Both the position numbers and the translations under genes were made by a program. A DNA stretch of 64,000 nucleotides from Vibrio marisflavi CECT 7928 (GTDB taxonomy: Bacteria; Pseudomonadota; Gammaproteobacteria; Enterobacterales; Vibrionaceae). Below are positions 53,660 to 64,000 of the stretch, piece after piece. The stretch is taken from positions 2,232,001 to 2,296,000 of the forward strand of contig NZ_CAKLDM010000002.1 of NCBI RefSeq assembly GCF_921294215.1, given 5' to 3'. Position 1 is the stretch's first letter. Each line of letters opens with the position of its first letter. A model generated the notes under the pieces. That model was given only the letters and a program-made list of their open reading frames with translations, did no database searches and was not told where the DNA came from.

Positions 53660-54340
53660 ATGCCAGTAAATACAATATTAGGGTTATTTGCAAAGTCCCC
53701 TATTAAGCCTTTGCAACGTCACATTGTTTGCGTGAACGAATGTGCTTCGCACTTAGTTAACTTTTTTGAAGTAAGTTCAAAAGGTGACTGGGAAAAAGCA
53801 GGAGAAATCCGTGAACAAATTTCTCACCTTGAGAAAGAAGCTGACGTCCTAAAACGTGAGATTCGCTTGAAGCTTCCTCGTGGCTTATTTATGCCTGTCG
53901 ATAGAAGTGACATGCTTGAACTCCTCACTCAACAAGACAAACTCGCCAACCTTTCAAAAGATATTGCAGGCCGTGTATATGGTCGTCAGTTGGTGATCCC
54001 CGAATCTCTTCACGAGAACTTTATTGCTTACGTAAAACGTTGTTTAGATGCAGCAGAGCAAGCACAAAAAGTGATCAACGAACTCGATGAATTATTGGAA
54101 ACTGGATTTAAAGGCCGTGAAGTTACTCTTGTGGCTGAGATGATCCATCAACTGGATGTGATTGAAGACGACACCGATGCTATGCAGATCGAACTTCGCC
54201 AACAATTAATGGCGATCGAATCGAAGTATAACCCTATCGATGTCATGTTCTTGTACAAGATTTTGGAATGGGTTGGTGGCATTGCTGATCAAGCGCAGCG
54301 CGTTGGTGCTCGCTTAGAAGTCATGCTTTCTCGTTCTTAA
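53660..54340 (+). CDS. DUF47 family phosphate transport accessory protein (TIGR00153)
   Basis: A 226-residue helical protein of the DUF47/PhoU-like family that is regularly paired with Pit transporters. The family features seen here are RHIVCVNECASHLVNFFE near the start, the acidic and basic helix IREQISHLEKEADVLKREI, and LFMPVDRSDMLELL. It probably regulates or assists the pit gene 129 bases downstream. The biochemical role is not established. Confidence 0.9.
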   Translation: MPVNTILGLFAKSPIKPLQRHIVCVNECASHLVNFFEVSSKGDWEKAGEIREQISHLEKEADVLKREIRLKLPRGLFMPVDRSDMLELLTQQDKLANLSKDIAGRVYGRQLVIPESLHENFIAYVKRCLDAAEQAQKVINELDELLETGFKGREVTLVAEMIHQLDVIEDDTDAMQIELRQQLMAIESKYNPIDVMFLYKILEWVGGIADQAQRVGARLEVMLSRS

Positions 54341-54469
54341 ATTTGTAAATTAACCATTTAATCATAAGCAAGCACTAGACCTAACCCAATGATTAGAGTG
54401 AAATAATTTCGCTCGTGGTTTGCTCGTGTCTAGATTTGCTCTTTATGTTATTAACAACTAGGTAATACG

Positions 54470-55729
54470 ATGGATATCCTTGCGCATTACGGTTCTGTCC
54501 TGATTTCATTGGCAGCAATTTTCGGTCTATTAATGGCTATTGGTATTGGTGCGAATGATGTGGCGAATGCTATGGGCACTTCAGTGGGCTCAAAAGCACT
54601 AACCGTAAAACAAGCGATCTTAATTGCAATGGTCTTCGAATTTGCGGGAGCTTATCTCGCTGGCGGCCAAGTTACAGACACCATCCGAAAAGGTGTTATT
54701 GAACCTTCTCTTTTCGCTCATCAACCTCAAATTCTAGTATATGGAATGTTAGCAGCACTTCTTGCTGCTGGGGCCTGGCTTCTTATCGCGTCTTACATGG
54801 GTTGGCCTGTTTCTACAACACACTCAATCATCGGTGCTATCATCGGGTTCGCTTGTGTTTCTGTAGGCTCAGATGCGGTGAACTGGGGTTCATTTAAAGG
54901 TATTGTAGGCAGCTGGATTGTCACTCCTATCATTTCCGGTTTCCTTGCCTATCTAATTTTTGTCAGTGCCCAACGGTTGATATTCGACACCGAGAAGCCG
55001 CTACAAAACGCAAAAAGATTTGTACCTGTGTACATGTTCATCACTACGATGGTTATCGCGTTAGTTACTATAAAGAAAGGTCTAACCCATGTTGGCTTGC
55101 ACCTTACTAATGTAGAAGCTTGGATATGCGCGACAGGCATCTCTGCCCTAGTTATGGTTGGTGGCTACCTATACATCCATAAGAAGTTTGCACACCGTGA
55201 AGAAGACCATGGTTTTGCAGGCGTTGAAAGTATCTTCAGTATTCTGATGGTCGTAACTGCTTGTGCTATGGCATTTGCTCACGGCTCAAATGATGTAGCG
55301 AACGCTATTGGCCCTCTGGCAGCTGTTGTTTCAACCGTTACTCAGCTTGGTTCTGTTGCAGCAAAAAGCTCAATTGCATGGTGGATTCTACCTCTAGGTG
55401 GCTTCGGTATTGTTGTCGGTTTGGCGACAATGGGACACCGCGTTATGGCAACTGTTGGTACAGGCATCACTGAACTTACCCCAAGCCGTGGTTTTGCCGC
55501 TCAGCTAGCAACAGCATCAACCGTTGTTTTAGCATCAGGTACTGGCTTGCCAATTTCTACCACTCAAACTCTAGTTGGTGCCGTATTAGGTGTTGGCTTT
55601 GCACGTGGTATTGCAGCACTAAACCTAGGTGTAGTACGTAACATTGTTGCATCTTGGATCATTACTCTGCCAGCTGGCGCTCTACTATCCGTAATATTTT
55701 TCTACGCTATTCGCGCTGTATTCGGATAA
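54470..55729 (+). CDS. inorganic phosphate transporter, Pit family
   Basis: A low-affinity proton-coupled phosphate transporter of the PiT family. It has 419 residues and about ten membrane helices. The duplicated family signature is visible in both halves: GANDVANAMGTSVGSKAL near residue 27 and HGSNDVANAIGPLAAV near 274. The PVSTTHSIIGAIIGF and PISTTQTLVGAVLGV stretches are also duplicated. It is in an operon with the DUF47 gene, a pairing that supports phosphate as substrate. Confidence 0.94.
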   Translation: MDILAHYGSVLISLAAIFGLLMAIGIGANDVANAMGTSVGSKALTVKQAILIAMVFEFAGAYLAGGQVTDTIRKGVIEPSLFAHQPQILVYGMLAALLAAGAWLLIASYMGWPVSTTHSIIGAIIGFACVSVGSDAVNWGSFKGIVGSWIVTPIISGFLAYLIFVSAQRLIFDTEKPLQNAKRFVPVYMFITTMVIALVTIKKGLTHVGLHLTNVEAWICATGISALVMVGGYLYIHKKFAHREEDHGFAGVESIFSILMVVTACAMAFAHGSNDVANAIGPLAAVVSTVTQLGSVAAKSSIAWWILPLGGFGIVVGLATMGHRVMATVGTGITELTPSRGFAAQLATASTVVLASGTGLPISTTQTLVGAVLGVGFARGIAALNLGVVRNIVASWIITLPAGALLSVIFFYAIRAVFG

Positions 55730-55780
55730 GCCAAGTCAATCTAGTGTAAACACACTGTCATTATTGACTCAAACGCACAT

Positions 55781-55807
55781 AAAGGGAGGTTTAGCCTCCC
55801 TTCTTTG
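55781..55807 (+). terminator. pit terminator
   Basis: AAGGGAGG and CCTCCCTT pair around a five-base loop, followed by CTTTG. The stem is good, the U tract short. Confidence 0.65.
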
Positions 55808-55989
55808 TTGCACAACCTCTAGAAACTTCTTACTATTTCTGCACAAAGTCGACACCCAAATAGATAAGAAATATACCTGCGTAACATAAAGGTATTGCTA
55901 GCACTATTCGAAAACTCTTTTCGCTGCTAAAGTACATAGCGGATAAGTACCTCGAATACAAAATTTGAAGATAAGTTAAAGGATTTACC

Positions 55990-56604
55990 GTGAACAAGCT
56001 GATTTGCGTCGTTTTAGTCTCAATGCTAACTGCTCCTCTTGCATTCGCACAGGACCGATATATCGCAGACAAATTATTTACTTATATACATTCTGGCCCA
56101 AGTAACCAATACCGTATCATTGGCAGCGTTGATGCTGGGCAAAAAGTACAATATTTGAAAGCTGATAAAGATACTGGCTATACAGAAATCATCGATGAAA
56201 AAGGTCGTACTGGCTGGGTAGAAAGTCGATTCGTTACGACTCAAGAAAGCATGGCTGTTCGTCTGCCAAAGCTTGAAAAAGAACTGGCTGATGTTAAAAC
56301 TCAGCTTGCCAGTGCAAAATCCAACTCTGACAACGAAAAAGCTGGCTTGATCGAGTCATTAGACTCACGAAACCAGCAAATTTCTGAACTCGAGCAAAAC
56401 TACAGCGAGATTAGTAAAAAGCTTACTACCTCTCAGTCAGAGATCCGCAACCTACGTGCGCGAATTGACACTCAAAAAGAAGATTTACTGATGAAGTACT
56501 TCATGTATGGTGGTGGCGTTGCTGGCGGTGGTCTCATATTTGGTCTACTTCTGCCACACTTAATTCCACGTCGTAAGAAGAAGCATCCTGGCTGGGCTAA
56601 CTAA
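55990..56604 (+). CDS. ygiM: SH3-domain protein YgiM (TIGR04211)
   Basis: An envelope protein of unknown function. A signal peptide (to AFA, residue 20) precedes a bacterial SH3 domain (about 22-84, with SGPSNQYRIIGSV and GWVESRFV). A coiled coil lies at about 92-165, then one membrane helix (about 171-190) and a short basic end. At 204 residues it matches E. coli YgiM (206). The start is GTG with AGGA six bases upstream. It lies upstream of cca, the same pairing as in E. coli. Confidence 0.9.
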   Translation: MNKLICVVLVSMLTAPLAFAQDRYIADKLFTYIHSGPSNQYRIIGSVDAGQKVQYLKADKDTGYTEIIDEKGRTGWVESRFVTTQESMAVRLPKLEKELADVKTQLASAKSNSDNEKAGLIESLDSRNQQISELEQNYSEISKKLTTSQSEIRNLRARIDTQKEDLLMKYFMYGGGVAGGGLIFGLLLPHLIPRRKKKHPGWAN

Positions 56605-56626
56605 TCGTTAGCAACACAGCTCCTAC

Positions 56627-56655
56627 AATAGGCCACATTATCGTGGCCTATTTTG
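56627..56655 (+). terminator. ygiM terminator
   Basis: AATAGGCCAC and GTGGCCTATT form a perfect 10-base stem with a six-base loop, followed by TTGATT. Confidence 0.75.
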
Positions 56656-56748
56656 ATTCTAGCTCGCTGAAACAAGCATCATGAAGTTACTCGGGTATAT
56701 ACTTTTAATATCACTGACCAGCGACTTTGTAACGTTGCGGGAGACAAT

Positions 56749-57960
56749 ATGAACACCTATTTAGTCGGCGGGGCCGTTCGTGACAAATTGCTCAATCTAC
56801 CAAGCCAAGACAAAGATTGGCTGGTAGTTGGCAGTACTCCCAAGGAGATGCTCTCACTTGGCTATCAAGCTGTTGGCAAAGACTTCCCTGTGTTTCTACA
56901 TCCAGAGACAAAAGAAGAGTATGCCCTAGCCCGCACCGAAAAGAAGATTGGTAAAGGGTACACTGGGTTCGAATGTTACTTTTCTCCTGATGTGACACTA
57001 GAAGAAGATTTACAACGGCGAGACCTCACAATCAACGCCATTGCACAAGATGCATCGGGCACTATTTTCGACCCGTACAATGGTCAGCTAGATATCGATA
57101 AGAAAATACTTCGCCACGTCTCCGAGGCTTTTAGTGAAGACCCTTTACGCGTATTGCGCGTAGCTAGATTTGCAGCGAAGCTCCATCACCTTGGTTTTAC
57201 CGTCGCTGAAGAAACAAAGTCTCTGATGCGCTCAATGAGTCAAAGCGGAGAGCTCGACCACTTAACGGCAGAGCGAGTTTGGCAAGAATGGCATAAGTCA
57301 CTTTTAACACCTAACCCCCAAGTGTTTTTATCCACTCTCAGAGAATGTGGCGCGCTTGCCGTCGTCTTGCCCGAGCTAGATAGCTTGTTTGGCGTACCTC
57401 AACCAGAAAAATGGCACCCTGAAATCGATACTGGAATCCACACGTTAATGGTCGCTGAGCAAGCCGCAAAGTTAAGCAAGTCAACTGTAGTTAGGTTAGC
57501 AGCCCAATTACATGACTTAGGGAAGGCTCTGACTCCCCAAGAAGCGTGGCCTAGCCATAAAATGCATGAGTTTCGCGGGTTAAAAGTCGTCGAACAGCTC
57601 TGTGAACGTCTTCGAGTACCGAAAGAGTACAAACAACTTGCGCTGCTAGTCTGCGAGCAGCATACCAATATTCATAGAGCCAAAGAGCTTAAAGCAGTAA
57701 CTAAGCTTAAAGTTCTCAATAAGCTCGACGTTTGGCGTAAGCCAGAACGACTAGAAGAAGTTCTTATTTGCTGCCAAGCCGACCACGCAGGTCGATTGGG
57801 GCTAGAGAGTCAGCCTTACCCGCAAAAAGAGATATTTTTGCAGGCTTATCTATCAGCAAGCTCACTCACAGCTAAGGAAGTCATCGCAGATGGTTTCAAA
57901 GGCTCAGAAATTCGCACTGAACTAGACAAAAGACGCGTTAAAGCCATCCAATTAAGCTGA
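56749..57960 (+). CDS. cca: CCA-adding tRNA nucleotidyltransferase
   Basis: Adds or repairs the CCA end of tRNAs. The class II nucleotidyltransferase head has GGAVRD and the metal-binding D21 and D23 in QDKDWLVVG. The nucleotide-choosing motif [12 protein letters not shown] follows. The C-terminal half carries an HD domain ([10 protein letters not shown]), the phosphohydrolase part found in gammaproteobacterial CCA enzymes. At 403 residues it is near E. coli (412). GGGAG lies five bases before the ATG. A short upstream frame overlaps the start (see findings). Confidence 0.96.
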   Translation: MNTYLVGGAVRDKLLNLPSQDKDWLVVGSTPKEMLSLGYQAVGKDFPVFLHPETKEEYALARTEKKIGKGYTGFECYFSPDVTLEEDLQRRDLTINAIAQDASGTIFDPYNGQLDIDKKILRHVSEAFSEDPLRVLRVARFAAKLHHLGFTVAEETKSLMRSMSQSGELDHLTAERVWQEWHKSLLTPNPQVFLSTLRECGALAVVLPELDSLFGVPQPEKWHPEIDTGIHTLMVAEQAAKLSKSTVVRLAAQLHDLGKALTPQEAWPSHKMHEFRGLKVVEQLCERLRVPKEYKQLALLVCEQHTNIHRAKELKAVTKLKVLNKLDVWRKPERLEEVLICCQADHAGRLGLESQPYPQKEIFLQAYLSASSLTAKEVIADGFKGSEIRTELDKRRVKAIQLS

Positions 57961-58176
57961 GCAAACATTAAGCAATTGCCGACATATTGAAGATTGATCA
58001 GCTCTAACCTTGTGCCGGCTAGAACATAAAAATCGATTTTTACATTCAGCTGGAAAGACAAACTTATCCCGAGTCTTATACCAATAAATCAATCACTTAA
58101 TTTAGATTTACATTTTGTCCAGATATAAAAAAATAAATAAAAATAAATTACCCATCTCTATGAGAACATTTCAATG

Positions 58177-58182
58177 TATACT
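58177..58182 (+). promoter_or_regulatory. possible -10 box for the PBP2-type gene
   Basis: TATACT preceded by TG lies about 43 bases before the gene, downstream of a very AT-rich run (58115-58150). No good -35 is seen. Confidence 0.35.
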
Positions 58183-58224
58183 CCTTCGGCTATTTTTCAA
58201 TAAACTTGTTACAGAGATCAAAAA

Positions 58225-60123
58225 ATGAACCGAAGTCGAGAACATCTGCGTGATCATGAGCAAGAGGTAAGGCTCTTTCGCAGACGTGCTTTCATGGCAT
58301 TTTTTGGCTTGATTCTGCTGGTTGTTGCCTTAATCAGTAACCTGTACAAGTTGCAGATCGATGACTTCAAAAGCTATACCACCCAATCAAACGACAACTG
58401 TATTCAAATACTTCCCGTTCCTCCCCCTCGCGGCTTAATCTATGACCGTAACGGGCATGTACTTGCAAAAAATATCACTGTTTACAATCTGGATGTCATT
58501 CCAGATAAAGTAGTTGATCCCAAGGCAACGATAGAGCGTTTACAAAAGTACATGACGCTCACGCCGGATCAGGTTAAACAATTTTATACTCTGACTCACA
58601 GTTGGCACCGCCGCTTTAGTGCTAAAGATTTCTTAACCGATCTTACTGACAAGCAAGTTGCTGAGTTTTCTGTACATGAATATGAGTTCCCCGGGCTTTC
58701 CATTGAAGCAGGTCTAAAGCGCTACTATCCCTATGGAGAAGTACTGACACACGTGCTTGGTTACGTAGGGCGAATCAATGACCGTGAAGAAGCTGCGCTT
58801 GTAAAAGAAGGAAAGGCTGACAATTACGAAGGGACTAAATACATAGGTAAGATCGGTATTGAGAAGTACTACGAAGACCTATTACATGGCAAAAAAGGCT
58901 ATGAAAAAGTAGAGGTAAATAGCCATGGTCGCGTTGTTCGTGTGTTGCAATACGTTCCTCCTGTGCCGGGCAAAGATATCGTACTAAACATTGATATCAA
59001 CCTTCAGGAATACATTTACAAGCTTATCCACGAGAAAAAGCACCCCGGTAGTGCCATTGTCATTGACCCACGAGATGACAGTGTACTAGCAATGGTTTCT
59101 AGCCCGAGCTACAACCCAAATCCATTTGTTGACGGTATTTCTAGCAAGGCTTATCGCAAGCTGCTGGATGATCCACAGCACCCACTGCTTAACCGTGCAA
59201 CGCTAGGTATCTACCCTCCGGGCTCTACCGTTAAGCCATACATTACTGTTGCAGCTCTAGATACAGGAGTTATCACGCCTTCGACTACGCGTGATGATCA
59301 TGGTCAATGGCGGATACCGCATTCTAAAGATAAGCATGTCTATCACGATGCTGATAGGTGGGGCTACGGTACGGTCAACATTACCAAAGCAATAGAGGAG
59401 TCTGTCGACTCGTTCTTCTATCAAATTGCTTATGATATGGGTATCGATCGACTCTCTAAATGGATGAATAAATTTGGTTTTGGCGAAAACACCGGCCTCG
59501 ACATTGCTGAAGAAAGTAATGCGAACATGCCGACAAAAGAGTGGAAACGAGCAAGACACCACAAGCCTTGGTATGTCGGTGATACGATACCAGTAGGTAT
59601 CGGCCAGGGCTACTGGACTGCGACCAACATGCAATTGGCTAAGGCGCTTGTAACATTGATCGATCACGGCAATATCGAAGAGCCTCACCTATTACGTGCA
59701 ACTATCAATCATGGAGCTCAATTTAAAGACTTGAGCATGACCAAATTTAAGACGATGCATGTCATGCAGAACGTACCTGCGAAAGACTGGGATATAGCGT
59801 TAAACGGTATGCGCTTGGTTGATATGGGACCACTGGGTACAGCAAGAAGAGTATTTAAAGGTGCACCATACTCCAGTGGTGGTAAAACAGGTACCTCGCA
59901 GGTATTTAGTTTAAACAACAAAAACTACGATGCTAAGAAGATTGATGTTCACCTACAAGACCACTCTCTATTCGAAAGCTTCGCACCGTTTAAACACCCG
60001 AAGTTTGTCGTGACCGTTATCATTGAACACGCTGGTTATGGCGTTCAATCAGCGGCGCCAATGGCTAGAAAAGTCCTAGACTACTGCATGGCGAACCTAG
60101 ACGGCAAAAGCTCTGGAATGTAA
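58225..60123 (+). CDS. PBP2-type class B penicillin-binding protein
   Basis: A transpeptidase of the elongation-type PBP2 (MrdA) family, 632 residues against 633 in E. coli. One membrane anchor lies at about residues 23-43, followed by a pedestal with RGLIYDRNG and YIGKIGIEKYYEDLLHG. The catalytic motifs are STVK (Ser334-Lys337), SVD (393-395) and KTGT (554-557). The SxD form of the second motif is typical of PBP2 and unlike FtsI. No rodA, mltB or rlpA is adjacent, whereas the main mrdA of vibrios normally sits in that cluster. This is therefore probably a second PBP2, though a moved single copy cannot be excluded. The ribosome site is weak (AGAG). Confidence 0.9.
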   Translation: MNRSREHLRDHEQEVRLFRRRAFMAFFGLILLVVALISNLYKLQIDDFKSYTTQSNDNCIQILPVPPPRGLIYDRNGHVLAKNITVYNLDVIPDKVVDPKATIERLQKYMTLTPDQVKQFYTLTHSWHRRFSAKDFLTDLTDKQVAEFSVHEYEFPGLSIEAGLKRYYPYGEVLTHVLGYVGRINDREEAALVKEGKADNYEGTKYIGKIGIEKYYEDLLHGKKGYEKVEVNSHGRVVRVLQYVPPVPGKDIVLNIDINLQEYIYKLIHEKKHPGSAIVIDPRDDSVLAMVSSPSYNPNPFVDGISSKAYRKLLDDPQHPLLNRATLGIYPPGSTVKPYITVAALDTGVITPSTTRDDHGQWRIPHSKDKHVYHDADRWGYGTVNITKAIEESVDSFFYQIAYDMGIDRLSKWMNKFGFGENTGLDIAEESNANMPTKEWKRARHHKPWYVGDTIPVGIGQGYWTATNMQLAKALVTLIDHGNIEEPHLLRATINHGAQFKDLSMTKFKTMHVMQNVPAKDWDIALNGMRLVDMGPLGTARRVFKGAPYSSGGKTGTSQVFSLNNKNYDAKKIDVHLQDHSLFESFAPFKHPKFVVTVIIEHAGYGVQSAAPMARKVLDYCMANLDGKSSGM

Positions 60124-60139
60124 CCTCCTTTATCCCTCC

Positions 60140-60168
60140 AGCTGGTAGATTTCATCTGCCGGCTTTTA
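60140..60168 (+). terminator. terminator after the PBP2-type gene
   Basis: AGCTGGTAGA and TCTGCCGGCT pair (two G-T pairs) around a five-base loop, followed by TTTTA. Confidence 0.65.
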
Positions 60169-60277
60169 CATATATCTAAATTCGATTCCTAACATCTGCG
60201 CTATGCAAAGCCGACTTTATGAGCAATAGTTAAAAGATAGTTAGAAGCAATATGGATAATTTGCCTAGAGTACAGAT

Positions 60278-61069
60278 ATGAGATTAAGGAAGATCTTAGA
60301 TAGTTCTCGTCTTTTACAAGCAATAGTGAGCTTTTTCGCACTACTGATTTCGATAACCCCCGTCTATGCTGATGAATGTAAAGTCATGAAAGTCACAGGC
60401 TCAATGGGCTGGGTTCCTGTCCTAATGAAAGACGATAATGGAGACATCTACGGACTGGGACACGATGTGATGAGCAACATCAGCAGTCAATTGTCACTCC
60501 CATTTCAATTTGTAGAACAGCCTTGGAAGCGTGCTTTACTCAGCCTTCAACAAGGAAAAGTCGATATCATCATTGGGATTTACTGGACTAAGGAACGAGC
60601 CAACAAATATTACTACTCCAGCCCTTTCTTGCAAAATGAAGCAAGAGTATTTGTGCTAAAAGGAAAAGAGTTCAAGTTTGAGATACTATCTGATCTAGTA
60701 GGAAAAGCGGGAGATATTCCTTTAGGGGGTAGTTTTGGTGAAGAGTTTGACCAATTTGCTAAGAAAAATTTATCACTCCATAGCGTCGGTAAAAAAACGG
60801 AGCACATTGTCAGATTACAAAAAGGACGGAGCCAGTTTTTTATTTCTGACTATTTCGACACAACCTCTACTCTCAAAACCATGAAACTATTGGATAGCAT
60901 CGTACCTTTGACAAAGCCTGTTTCAACCACCCAAGTATACTTTGCAATGTCAAGAAACTCTCCATGCTCCAGCCGAGCTGCCGAAGTATTTAATGCCATA
61001 GAATGGCTGAGAAATGATGGAACCTTAGAGCAGTTAAGGCAAAGGTATTTAAATCTAAATGCCCCATAA
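60278..61069 (+). CDS. orphan solute-binding protein, family 3-like
   Basis: A periplasmic protein of the amino-acid-type solute-binding superfamily. The signal peptide ends after VYA (residue 31). The two-lobe pattern is visible in WKRALLSLQQGKVDIIIGIYWTKER, followed by the second lobe and AIEWLRNDGTLEQLRQRY at the end. No ABC permease or ATPase gene is next to it, so transport is not implied. Many such vibrio and Shewanella orphans have unknown ligands. There are two cysteines in the mature protein (Cys34 and one late in CSSRAAEV). Terminators isolate it from both neighbours. Confidence 0.82.
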   Translation: MRLRKILDSSRLLQAIVSFFALLISITPVYADECKVMKVTGSMGWVPVLMKDDNGDIYGLGHDVMSNISSQLSLPFQFVEQPWKRALLSLQQGKVDIIIGIYWTKERANKYYYSSPFLQNEARVFVLKGKEFKFEILSDLVGKAGDIPLGGSFGEEFDQFAKKNLSLHSVGKKTEHIVRLQKGRSQFFISDYFDTTSTLKTMKLLDSIVPLTKPVSTTQVYFAMSRNSPCSSRAAEVFNAIEWLRNDGTLEQLRQRYLNLNAP

Positions 61070-61154
61070 CATCTAAAACAGTAGCACCTAAAACATAAGC
61101 TTACTTCTAGGCTAGTTCCTCTCTTTTGTTGCCAAACCAGCTTTAGTCAGCCCC

Positions 61155-61182
61155 AAAAAAAACGCCCCTAAAAGGGGCGCTT
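61155..61182 (-). terminator. eno terminator
   Basis: CGCCCCT and AGGGGCG pair around a three-base loop and run into eight T on the minus strand, 25 bases past the eno stop. Confidence 0.88.
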
Positions 61183-61206
61183 AGAATTAGATAGTAAGGC
61201 TGCTAA

Positions 61207-62568
<1,362 letters not shown>

Positions 62569-62582
62569 CTACCTGTATCTAG

Positions 62583-64000
<1,418 letters not shown>

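Noticed and set aside
58027..58042. 16-base palindrome TAAAAATCGATTTTTA after cca
   Set aside because: It is almost all A/T with a weak stem, has no promoter beside it and no U-run of terminator type; chance is likely in this AT-rich gap.

Overview
The window is a stretch of chromosome from a gamma-proteobacterium, very probably Vibrio or a close relative. The evidence is protein similarity (DapB, CarA, PetA, SspA, DegQ and others read as typical Vibrionaceae forms), moderate GC content, and a gene order that matches what I remember of vibrio chromosome 1. Almost everything is core, vertically inherited housekeeping DNA at high density. I see no prophage, insertion sequence, integron, CRISPR array, tRNA or rRNA gene.

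Layout. Positions 1-2557 (minus) hold the 3'-truncated carA (pyrimidine and arginine synthesis), dapB (lysine and DAP) and mutT. Positions 2663-22446 (minus) hold secA, lpxC and a nearly complete division and cell wall (dcw) cluster, transcribed rsmH-ftsL-ftsI-murE-murF-mraY-murD-ftsW-murG-murC-ftsQ-ftsA-ftsZ. There is no mraZ, ddl or secM in their enterobacterial places. RNase P RNA (rnpB) sits just upstream of rsmH. Positions 23103-27388 hold rsmI (minus), divergent from lpoA-yraN-diaA-dolP (plus). Positions 27456-33802 (minus) carry zapE, rplM-rpsI, petABC (cytochrome bc1) and sspA-sspB. Positions 33957-37093 (plus) carry zapG, degQ and degS.

Positions 37178-44150 (minus) hold nudF-yqiB-cpdA-yqiA-parE-parC, divergent from tolC (plus). 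Positions 45910-53454 (minus) hold ygiF, a chemotaxis receptor gene, glnE and hldE. Positions 53660-57960 (plus) hold a DUF47 gene, pit, ygiM and cca. Positions 58225-61069 (plus) hold a PBP2-type transpeptidase and an orphan solute-binding protein. Positions 61207-64000 (minus) end the window with eno and the 5'-truncated pyrG.

The genes work together around envelope growth: precursor synthesis (dapB, murC-G, mraY), polymerisation and cross-linking (ftsW, ftsI, lpoA, PBP2), division (ftsQLAZ, zapE, zapG), LPS (lpxC, hldE), secretion and quality control (secA, degQ, degS, dolP, tolC). Core information processing (rnpB, rplM, rpsI, rsmH, rsmI, cca, parC, parE) and respiration (petABC) fill the rest.

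The points most worth a second look are: a chemotaxis receptor whose reading frame is broken by an in-frame TGA after codon 24; a roughly 490-base block between secA and lpxC that has no intact gene but holds five GATC sites at near-helical spacing; a stand-alone PBP2 gene beside an AT-rich leader; a perfect 16-base palindrome before the tolC promoter; and a 26-bp perfect stem between degS and parC. I found no convincing new multi-gene system.
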